Assembly: GCA_002339805.1 (NCBI GenBank)
Contig: DDKW01000041.1
Span: 1-5,539, forward strand
DNA: 5,539 bases
Origin: Dehalococcoidia bacterium UBA2588
Lineage (GTDB): Bacteria > Chloroflexota > Dehalococcoidia > Lucifugimonadales > UBA3495
Direction: 5' to 3'
Shown here in pieces: positions 1-4,742 of the stretch; position 1 is the stretch's first letter, and the number at the start of each line of letters is the position of its first letter. The translations under genes and the position numbers were made by a program. The notes under the pieces were generated by a model. The model did no database searches and was not told where the DNA came from. It saw nothing but the letters and a program-made list of their open reading frames with translations.

Positions 1-539
1 TCACGGTACTTGTTCGCTATCGGTGATCAAGGATATTTAGGCTTGGAGGGTGGTCCCCCCGACTTCCCACAAGATTTCTCGTGTCCCGTGGTACTTAGGA
101 ATTGCATCAAGAAGACATAAGCTTTTCGTCTACGGGGCTATCACCCTCTACGACGGCCCTTCCCAGGGTCCTTCGACTAAACTCATGTTTTGTAACTTCT
201 TGAAGTCTGGCAAGGCGACTTCAGATGCCTCCTGTGACACCGCTATGACATAGGTCCTTACACCACTAAGTCATAGGGGTTTGGCCTATTCCCCGTTCGT
301 TCGCCACTACTAAGAGAATCTCGGTTGATTTATTTTCCTCAGGGTACTTAGATGTTTCAGTTCCCCCACTTACCCTCTGCTATGCAGATGAACCGGCTCA
401 ACACCGGAACAGGTTTCCCCATTCGGGAATCCTCGACTAAGCCCGTTAGACGGCTAATCGAGGCTTATCGCAGCCTTACCGCGCCCTTCTTCGGTCCTTG
501 ATCCCAAGGCATTCACCGTGAGCCCTTAATAACTTGACT
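1..539 (-). rRNA. rrl: 23S ribosomal RNA, 5' part (gene continues beyond left edge)
   Basis: Read on the minus strand, this is the 5' portion (domain I) of bacterial 23S rRNA. Recognisable conserved stretches include AACTGAAACATCTAAGTACC, GTAGTGGCGAACGAACGGGG and, at the window edge, AAGTACCGTGA. The mature 5' end is placed near 538-540 because GTCAAGTTATTAAGGGC followed by CACGGTGAATGCC matches the usual 23S start. The 3' part lies outside the window. The ORFs possible inside this stretch are not real genes. The gene is not preceded by a 16S gene or a spacer tRNA: the next thing upstream is a promoter and then a protein gene, so the 23S gene is transcribed separately from 16S. The exact 5' end is uncertain by a few bases. 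Confidence 0.97.
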
Positions 540-648
540 CACGCTAAGAACTTCAAACTTTTTACTTTTTACATTGTTCTCAGTATTAATTGCTTACAAT
601 TTTTAAATTGTGTTTTTTTTGTTAGGACAAAAAATAATTTGCTTATTC

Positions 649-663
649 AATTGTTAAAGTACC
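649..663 (-). promoter_or_regulatory. boxA-like antitermination site in the 23S leader
   Basis: On the minus strand the leader reads GTACTTTAACAATTG, which shares CTTTAACAATT with the E. coli rrn boxA (remembered as TGCTCTTTAACAATTT), the RNA site bound by NusB-NusE (S10). It lies between the leader promoter and the 23S gene, about 110 nt before the mature 5' end and about 20 nt after a strong hairpin. This repeats the hairpin-then-boxA order of classical rrn leaders. Function is inferred from the match and the position. Confidence 0.7.
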
Positions 664-680
664 CGGTCAGACAAAACTTA

Positions 681-705
681 CCGGACCTCCCAATGGGAAG
701 TCCGG
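681..705 (-). promoter_or_regulatory. Strong leader hairpin (boxB-like) upstream of 23S
   Basis: The arms 681-691 and 695-705 form an 11-bp stem closed by a 3-nt loop at 692-694. The only imperfect pair is C opposite A on the plus strand, which becomes a U-G wobble in minus-strand RNA, so the structure is favoured in the rRNA leader direction. No U-tract directly follows it on the minus strand, so it is not a convincing intrinsic terminator. Lying just ahead of boxA, it is best read as a boxB-like antitermination hairpin or a processing stem. Confidence 0.6.
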
Positions 706-757
706 GAAACATATGATTATTTCGCACACATCCGTTTGTTCGACCGTTAGGCAGAAT

Positions 758-786
758 ATTATATGAGAGGGCGTCGTACTCGTCAA
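758..786 (-). promoter_or_regulatory. Sigma-70-type promoter for the 23S rRNA gene
   Basis: On the minus strand a -35 box TTGACG (786-781) is separated by exactly 17 nt from a perfect -10 box TATAAT (763-758). Transcription would start near 750-752, giving a leader of about 210 nt before the 23S 5' end. The sequence upstream of the -35 box (787-846) is AT-rich and could act as an UP element, which is inference. The near-consensus match fits a strong stable-RNA promoter and supports independent transcription of 23S. Confidence 0.88.
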
Positions 787-846
787 GATGCAGTTTTATA
801 TACATCCCAATATAGTAAATTAGCTTTAAAAACTAATGACACTCTA

Positions 847-1701
847 TCATTTACCTATAAATTTTGGTGCTCGCTTGTCAATAAAAGCCTGTACAGACTC
901 TTTATGGTCCTGTGTGGTTCTCATGTGTTCTTGAGCTACGTGAGCAAGATCCATGCTTTCCCCCAAATCCATATCCATGCTTTTATGCACTAGATACTTA
1001 ATCATTGCATGAGACTGCGTGGGGCCGGCAGCAAGCTTGTTTGCCAAACTCATTGATTCATTCATCAATTCTTCATCATCGACGACTTGGCTCACTAGTC
1101 CCATTCTATAAGCTTCTTCTCCTCCAACTCTATCCCCAGTGTATTGCAACATCAACGTATTGGATAAGCCGATTAACCTAGGCAATTGCCAACAACTGCC
1201 GTCTGCGGGGATCAATCCTCTTAAAACAAATGCTTCAGAAAATTGCGCTTTTTTACCCGCTATCCGAATATCACAGCCTAATGAAAGTCCCATTCCGACT
1301 CCCATTGCATGACCATTGACTGCAGCAATAGATGGTTTCTGTAACTCATGTAGTCGCAAGACCACTTTAGGAGCCGCGTAGGGATTTTGTAATTCACGCT
1401 TAGATAAAATCTTTTCCATCGTGCCCCAAGGCAAATCTTCCTGCTCACCTTCTAAAGCAGTTTTCTGCTCTCTATCTTCTATCCGTTGCCTAAATCCTTT
1501 CACATTAGCTCCTGAACAAAACGACGGCTCTGTACCAGTCAAAAGCAATACTCTACAGTTACTGTCTTGTTCGAAATTATCTAGAGTATCGATTATTTCT
1601 TTAGCCATTTCTGGTCCTAATGCATTTCGAGTAGCAGGATCATGCATTGTTATTTTAAGCACACCTTCTATCAGTTCGGTTTTAATAAACTCATTAGCCA
1701 T
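847..1701 (-). CDS. Crotonase-fold enoyl-CoA hydratase/isomerase family protein
   Basis: A 284-residue member of the crotonase superfamily, cytoplasmic enzymes that act on acyl-CoA thioesters through an oxyanion hole. The first oxyanion-hole segment is SFCSGANVKGF (residues 60-70), the second is NGHAMGVGMGLSLGCD (129-144), followed by RGLIPADGSCWQLPRLIG (161-178). Compared with the remembered rat mitochondrial hydratase, the two catalytic glutamates are replaced (by Phe158 and Met185 in my alignment). Asp167 in P-A-D-G is the likely acid/base, as in crotonases with a GDGG-type motif. So hydratase activity is not assured, and isomerase or another acyl-CoA reaction is possible. Residues about 72-112 form a longer than usual, charged connection between the two oxyanion elements. 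The start at 1701 has AGGAG (1712-1708) 6 nt upstream. The stop is TGA. The gene is monocistronic and divergent from the MOSC gene. Family is sure, reaction is not. Confidence 0.9.
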   Translation of the reverse strand: MANEFIKTELIEGVLKITMHDPATRNALGPEMAKEIIDTLDNFEQDSNCRVLLLTGTEPSFCSGANVKGFRQRIEDREQKTALEGEQEDLPWGTMEKILSKRELQNPYAAPKVVLRLHELQKPSIAAVNGHAMGVGMGLSLGCDIRIAGKKAQFSEAFVLRGLIPADGSCWQLPRLIGLSNTLMLQYTGDRVGGEEAYRMGLVSQVVDDEELMNESMSLANKLAAGPTQSHAMIKYLVHKSMDMDLGESMDLAHVAQEHMRTTQDHKESVQAFIDKRAPKFIGK

Positions 1702-1707
1702 AATTTA

Positions 1708-1712
1708 CTCCT
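1708..1712 (-). promoter_or_regulatory. Ribosome binding site of the crotonase gene
   Basis: AGGAG on the minus strand lies 6 nt before the ATG at 1701 and fixes that start. Confidence 0.75.
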
Positions 1713-1730
1713 ATATATACCACCTTAGTA

Positions 1731-1759
1731 TTCCAAATGTTTTGATTTACAACTATAAT
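1731..1759 (+). promoter_or_regulatory. Putative promoter of the MOSC-LON gene pair
   Basis: A perfect -10 box TATAAT (1754-1759) lies 17 nt downstream of a weak -35 TTCCAA (1731-1736). Transcription would start near 1766, about 67 nt before the MOSC start codon. The weak -35 makes this a moderate call and an activator may be needed. Confidence 0.45.
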
Positions 1760-1780
1760 CGTTGAAGTTATACCAGTAAA
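1752..1780 (-). promoter_or_regulatory. Putative promoter of the crotonase gene
   Basis: On the minus strand TTTACT (1780-1775) is followed after 17 nt by TATAGT (1757-1752), matching the sigma-70 consensus at 4 and 5 of 6 positions. Transcription would start around 1745, leaving a leader of about 45 nt that includes the AGGAG site. The -10 box overlaps that of the divergent promoter candidate. Confidence 0.5.
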
Positions 1781-1832
1781 CCTTATTTTTTGAACCTAGA
1801 CCATTTAGAACATAATATTAGGAGTGATAACT

Positions 1833-2261
1833 ATGAACGACGGAACTATTGTTGCAATCCATATCGCAGAAATCAAAGGAGAAGACTCTGTAGCTGTAAA
1901 TTCTGCTGCAGCCGTGTCTGGAGAAGGGCTTGAAAACGACAGGAGTCGCAATCCAGCAAATTTAAGGCAAGTACTAGTAATGGATAAAGAAACTCTTGAT
2001 GAATTTAAATTAGTTCCCGGGCAAATTAAAGAGAACATCACAACCAGCGGTTTAGATTTATCCAGTATCAAACCAGGCAATGTTTTTTTCGTAGGAGACA
2101 ACGTCACACTTGAGGCCACTGGCTTATGCGATCCATGCCACAAGATGGATGTTATCGAAGATGGACTACAAGAAGCGCTAGATGGGAAAAGAGGGATACT
2201 TTCAATAGTACTCAATGGAGGCACATTCAACGTTGGTGACTCAATACGAGTAGAACCATAA
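1833..2261 (+). CDS. Short MOSC-domain protein
   Basis: A 142-residue protein consisting almost entirely of a MOSC domain (the C-terminal domain of molybdenum-cofactor sulfurases, also found alone). Seen motifs: GLENDRS (residues 32-38, usually GLxGDRH), RQVLVMD (45-51), VPGQIKENITTSGLDL (61-76), TGLCDPCHKMD (96-106) containing the conserved cysteine(s) C99 and C102, and GKRGIL (118-123), ending with VGDSIRV. MOSC domains bind sulphur or molybdenum cofactor through a conserved cysteine, but stand-alone short members have no firmly known reaction. Gly-to-Asn at residue 35 and loss of the usual His after the DR pair are small departures. The ATG at 1833 is preferred over the in-frame GTG at 1824 because GGAG (1821-1824) sits 8 nt upstream of the ATG and overlaps the GTG. 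The LON gene follows after 29 nt, probably co-transcribed. Confidence 0.9.
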   Translation: MNDGTIVAIHIAEIKGEDSVAVNSAAAVSGEGLENDRSRNPANLRQVLVMDKETLDEFKLVPGQIKENITTSGLDLSSIKPGNVFFVGDNVTLEATGLCDPCHKMDVIEDGLQEALDGKRGILSIVLNGGTFNVGDSIRVEP

Positions 2262-2290
2262 CCTTAATTCCTGGCACAAGGTGACCTAAC

Positions 2291-2944
2291 ATGAACAACC
2301 CAATCCCTATATTCCCTTTAAATTTAGTCTTATTCCCAAACTCAGATTTGCCATTGCATATATTCGAAGACAGATACAAACAAATGGTCGAATATTGCAC
2401 TCAAAACAACGAACCCATAGGGATCAGTCTGATAAAAGACGGTAATGAAGTGGGCGATTATGCAACTCCTTATGAAATAGGCACACTTGGGTACATTACT
2501 AGTGCATCCAATAATGCTGATGGCACTCTTGAAATAAATATAAAAGGCAAACACAAATTCAAGATTTCAGAACTTGTATATAATAGGCCATATCTAAGTG
2601 CTGAAGTGGAAGAATTAAGTAACCAAATTGAAGCACCAGAAACATCTTTACTTAATCAAGTACAAAATACTATTCGAGATTTAAACAAGATTATCGACGA
2701 ATCATATGGAGGATGGGCTCAATCGTATTTCACAGAAACAGATCCTCAATCCTTAATATATCAAGGGATAGACTTAGTCCTGCAAAATTTGTCAGTTCCA
2801 AATAGTGTCAAACAAAACTTACTAGAAAGCGAATCATTCGAGAAACAAAGCAGATTTTTAATTCCTATCCTTAGTGAATCAATCAAATTATTTGAAGCGG
2901 AAACTGCTAAAAATAATCCTTACATGGGTTTCAGCAAAAACTAG
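2291..2944 (+). CDS. Stand-alone LON substrate-binding-domain protein
   Basis: A 217-residue protein resembling the N-terminal substrate-binding domain of Lon protease, without the AAA+ or protease domains. The start is diagnostic: P-I-F-P-L-N-L-V-L-F-P (residues 6-16), then LPLHIFEDRYKQM (20-32), with IGISLIKD (43-50) and EIGTLGYI (62-69) typical of the beta-rich part. Residues from about 115 on are mostly helical, also as in the family. Such proteins are widespread in bacteria, and their role is unknown, with recognition of unfolded proteins or peptides a reasonable guess. The start ATG has AAGGTG (2279-2284) upstream. The gene lies 29 nt after the MOSC gene, and its TAG stop overlaps the stop of the convergent BtuF-like gene by sharing CTAG at 2941-2944. 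There is no signal peptide or membrane segment, so the protein is cytoplasmic. Confidence 0.92.
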   Translation: MNNPIPIFPLNLVLFPNSDLPLHIFEDRYKQMVEYCTQNNEPIGISLIKDGNEVGDYATPYEIGTLGYITSASNNADGTLEINIKGKHKFKISELVYNRPYLSAEVEELSNQIEAPETSLLNQVQNTIRDLNKIIDESYGGWAQSYFTETDPQSLIYQGIDLVLQNLSVPNSVKQNLLESESFEKQSRFLIPILSESIKLFEAETAKNNPYMGFSKN

Positions 2945-3861
2945 GTATATAGCCTTAAAACTGAATTTTCTGGTATCAATCCGGCATTAAGTTCCGGATG
3001 TATGATTTCTGCTAACATCTCTAGACCAATAACCAACCTAGGACCTGATCGGCTGGTATAGCTTCCTGCATCAATCACATAAACTTCTTGATTCTGAACA
3101 GCTTTAAGAGATGACCAACCATCCCTCTCCTGTAAACTTTCCAAATCTTTCAATGCCCTAGAAACGCCAAAACCACAAGGCATCAATATTATCTTATCCG
3201 GGTCGGCTTTCTTAACATCTTCCCAATCTATAACAAATGAACCTCTTGTTTTATCTCCAAAAGCGTCTAATCCTCCAGCCATTTCTATCATTTCTGGTAT
3301 CCAATGCCCTGCACACATAATAGGATCGACCCATTCGATGCAAAATACGCTAGGCCTTAAAGATACGGCAGAACAAGCGTCAGTTACAGCATTTATACGT
3401 TGCTGTAAACCTGTTACTATTTCTTTAGATTTTGCTTGAGAACCAGTCATTTCGCCAATTCTTTCAATATCATTCAACACATCACTAAGTAACTGCGGAT
3501 CCAAAGAAACTATGTCAGGCGATTGGTCCAATTTCACACATGCCTCAGCCACCTGCTGAGAGGATATTGCTCATACTTCACAAACTTGCTGAGTAAATAT
3601 CACCTCCGGTTGAGCAGTTGTCAAAATTTCCTCATCAATCTTATAAATTCCTAATCCTTGCTTTAAACGCTCAGATATCACGGCATTTATCTCTTCACTT
3701 GAAGGTTCTTGGAGTTCATCAAACACACTGGTTACAACATTTGGTTTATCTAAAGCAGCCTGTGGGTAGTCACACTCATGTGTGACTCCAAACAAATTGT
3801 CTTCCTGCCCGAGGAGATATATGATTTCTGTCGCACTTGGGATGAAAGAACATAGTCGCAT
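2941..3861 (-). CDS. BtuF-like metal/cobalamin-binding-fold protein, candidate selenoprotein (in-frame TGA at 3573-3571)
   Basis: Read through one TGA, this is a 306-residue protein of the helical-backbone (BtuF/TroA-like) substrate-binding family, often labelled cobalamin-binding protein, without a signal peptide. N-terminal lobe: SFIPSATEIIYLLG (residues 5-18), GVTHECDYP (25-33) and FTQQVCEV (89-96). The TGA is codon 97. C-terminal lobe: FCIEWVDP (173-180), AGHWIPEM (184-191), MPCGFG (227-232) and SGPRLV (272-277). From memory, homologues have CxVCA at 94-98, so the TGA replaces the second Cys of a CxxC pair and creates CxxU. Both halves stay in one frame without indels, and a SECIS-like hairpin follows the TGA. 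The start lies 1 nt after the CADD stop, indicating translational coupling. The substrate is unknown. A lone lack-of-signal-peptide protein may not be a transporter subunit at all. Alternatives are a recent nonsense mutation or a sequencing error at a TGT/TGC codon. Confidence 0.85.
3543..3563 (-). promoter_or_regulatory. Putative bacterial SECIS hairpin after the UGA
   Basis: In minus-strand RNA, arm CCUCUCAGC (3563-3555) pairs with GCUGAGG (3549-3543), leaving a 2-nt UC/CU bulge on the 5' side and an apical loop AGGUG (3554-3550). There are 16 nt between the UGA and the first loop base. The E. coli fdhF element, from memory, has 17 nt, a bulged U on the same side and loop AGGUCU. The GG in the loop, the bulge and the spacing are the features contacted by SelB. 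The structure lies inside coding sequence, as bacterial SECIS elements do. Confidence 0.65.
3571..3573 (-). other. In-frame UGA, probable selenocysteine codon (residue 97)
   Basis: The minus-strand codons read GTT TGT GAA GTA TGA GCA ATA TCC, giving V-C-E-V-(UGA)-A-I-S. Reading continues in the same frame with family-typical sequence for 209 more codons. UGA differs from both Cys codons (UGU, UGC) at one base, and remembered homologues have Cys here. Trp would be unexpected. Confidence 0.7.
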
Positions 3862-3862
3862 A

Positions 3863-4543
3863 TTAATCTGCCACTGCGGCTAATTGATTCCTCGCTTCAT
3901 CTACACCGTCCAAAAAAGTCCACATCGCATCAAGGGCTTGATTAACACTAATTAGAATATCTTCAACTTCTGCATCGTTAACAGTCGCAGATATAGACTC
4001 TGCTTCTGCTTCATGGTGCGCAATTTTTTCAGTACTATGAACTTTAAAGAATGTTAGAGAATCTTCTGGCAAGTCGAAAAATTTCCTTAAGCCCACTATT
4101 TTTTCAGTCGCAACTTTTGGTACTTGGTACTCCCATGCATACATGATTGCCATTCCATGCTGGAATTCTTGTTCGTCACAAATTTGTGTATATGTATTAA
4201 TTAAATTTGATGTTGAAGGCAATAGTTCTGCACTCTTCACTTCTTCTCTGTCTAATCCTAAGCCTTCACAAAATTGGAGCCACTGCGAGGCGTGATTATC
4301 TTCTCCGAATTCTTCGTCCCACAGATTAACCAAAATAGTTTGCCTGACAGATGAATCATCACATTTAGCATGAATCGTACTCAATCTTTGAGGAAAAGCT
4401 GACTCAAAGAAATAATACTGCTCAGCGTACAATTTCAAATCTTCTTGATTTAGTTCTCCCTTTTGCCATGCTTGGTAAAAAGGATGCTGAAGAATAGATT
4501 TAGCATCTATGGATGATTGTAAGTTAGTTATTATATCGTTCAT
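3863..4543 (-). CDS. CADD-like haem-oxygenase-fold protein, predicted p-aminobenzoate synthase
   Basis: A 226-residue member of the TenA/PqqC-like fold, closest to the CADD subfamily (Chlamydia protein associating with death domains), dimetal oxygenases that make p-aminobenzoate for folate by consuming their own side chains. Seen: HPFYQAW (20-26), LYAEQYYFFESAFP (38-51), NLWDEEFGEDNH (73-84), YAWEYQVPK (135-143), and VHSTEKIAHHE (168-178). Aligning with the remembered C. trachomatis ligands E81, H88, E142, H174, D178, H181 gives E77, H84, E138, H169, K173, H176. So the Asp ligand appears replaced by Lys, next to Glu172. The sacrificial Tyr27 and Lys152 align with Tyr23 and Lys148. The start at 4543 has AAGGGG (4557-4552) 8 nt upstream. 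It is the first gene of an operon with the BtuF-like gene. TenA or another haem-oxygenase-fold oxidase is the alternative, and folate role is inferred. Confidence 0.88.
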   Translation of the reverse strand: MNDIITNLQSSIDAKSILQHPFYQAWQKGELNQEDLKLYAEQYYFFESAFPQRLSTIHAKCDDSSVRQTILVNLWDEEFGEDNHASQWLQFCEGLGLDREEVKSAELLPSTSNLINTYTQICDEQEFQHGMAIMYAWEYQVPKVATEKIVGLRKFFDLPEDSLTFFKVHSTEKIAHHEAEAESISATVNDAEVEDILISVNQALDAMWTFLDGVDEARNQLAAVAD

Positions 4544-4551
4544 TATTAAGA

Positions 4552-4557
4552 CCCCTT
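4552..4557 (-). promoter_or_regulatory. Ribosome binding site of the CADD-like gene
   Basis: AAGGGG on the minus strand lies 8 nt before the ATG at 4543 and supports this start. Confidence 0.7.
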
Positions 4558-4617
4558 CACTTCAAATTTTACGTTACTTAACATTTTGCACTTCTGGTAA
4601 TCATTCTATACCCAGAA

Positions 4618-4646
4618 ATTATATACATAATCATCTTTCCTTTCCA
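4618..4646 (-). promoter_or_regulatory. Putative promoter of the CADD/BtuF-like operon
   Basis: On the minus strand TGGAAA (4646-4641) and a perfect TATAAT (4623-4618) are separated by 17 nt. Transcription would start near 4611, leaving a leader of about 67 nt containing the Shine-Dalgarno site. The leader is too short for a cobalamin riboswitch and I see none. Confidence 0.55.
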
Positions 4647-4676
4647 GACTAAATCATCATGAGGCACAATCATTTC

Positions 4677-4707
4677 CCGAATAATAAGTATCGTTTGACC
4701 GAATAAT
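4677..4707. repeat. Direct repeat CCGAATAAT, two copies 22 bp apart
   Basis: Identical 9-mers at 4677-4685 and 4699-4707 are offset by 22 bp, about two helical turns. The second copy overlaps the last two bases of the -35 box and the start of the spacer of the PIN-TRAM promoter. This is a possible operator, but a chance repeat in AT-rich sequence cannot be excluded. Confidence 0.4.
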
Positions 4708-4723
4708 TACTAGTCGATAGAAT
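4695..4723 (+). promoter_or_regulatory. Promoter of the PIN-TRAM gene
   Basis: TTGACC (4695-4700) and TAGAAT (4718-4723) each match the sigma-70 consensus at 5 of 6 positions with an ideal 17-nt spacer. Transcription would begin near 4730, giving a very short leader of about 13 nt that just includes the AGGA site at 4730-4733. Confidence 0.65.
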
Positions 4724-4742
4724 ATGATTAGGAAAAAATGAC

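Larger units (their letters stand above)
540..846. other. Intergenic region: 23S leader and promoter, no gene
   Basis: This stretch between the 23S gene and the crotonase gene holds, in minus-strand order, AT-rich sequence after the crotonase stop (with a weak 8-bp AT hairpin at 819-837), the 23S promoter, the boxB-like hairpin, the boxA-like site and an A/T-rich spacer. The spacer contains a 7-nt direct repeat GTAAAAA close to the 23S 5' end. I see no tRNA, no 16S 3' end and no credible coding sequence. A part of the 540-640 stretch probably pairs with sequence beyond the 23S 3' end in the processing stem, which cannot be checked here. Confidence 0.75.

Noticed and set aside
50..253. Open frame inside the rRNA region
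   Set aside because: The sequence is conserved 23S rRNA on the opposite strand.
596..620. Plus-strand hairpin ACAATTT/AAATTGT followed by a T-run, like an intrinsic terminator
   Set aside because: The stem is entirely AT-rich apart from one pair, and no plus-strand gene lies upstream. It falls in the AT-rich 23S leader.
819..837. 8-bp AT-rich hairpin after the crotonase stop as a terminator
   Set aside because: There is no following U-tract on the minus strand and the stem has only one GC pair. It may slow polymerase but does not qualify as an intrinsic terminator.
1790..1818. Promoter TTGAAC - 17 nt - TAATAT upstream of the MOSC gene
   Set aside because: Transcription would start near 1825, after the Shine-Dalgarno site GGAG (1821-1824), which would leave the site outside the mRNA. 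The candidate at 1731-1759 is preferred.
1824..1832. GTG start at 1824 for the MOSC gene
   Set aside because: It overlaps the GGAG ribosome site that is well placed for the ATG at 1833.
1805..2230. Long minus-strand open frame opposite the MOSC gene
   Set aside because: It is the antisense of a well-recognised MOSC gene, with no ribosome site and low-complexity Ser/Pro-rich translation.
3552..3570. Independent downstream gene starting at GTG 3552 after the TGA
   Set aside because: The GTG lies within the SECIS-like hairpin, has no Shine-Dalgarno site, and the family sequence continues across the TGA. The split looks like one gene.
3869..3880. GCCACTG resembling a cobalamin-riboswitch box near the BtuF-like gene
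   Set aside because: It lies on the plus strand inside the 3' end of the CADD-like coding sequence, in the wrong orientation for the operon, and without the surrounding riboswitch elements.
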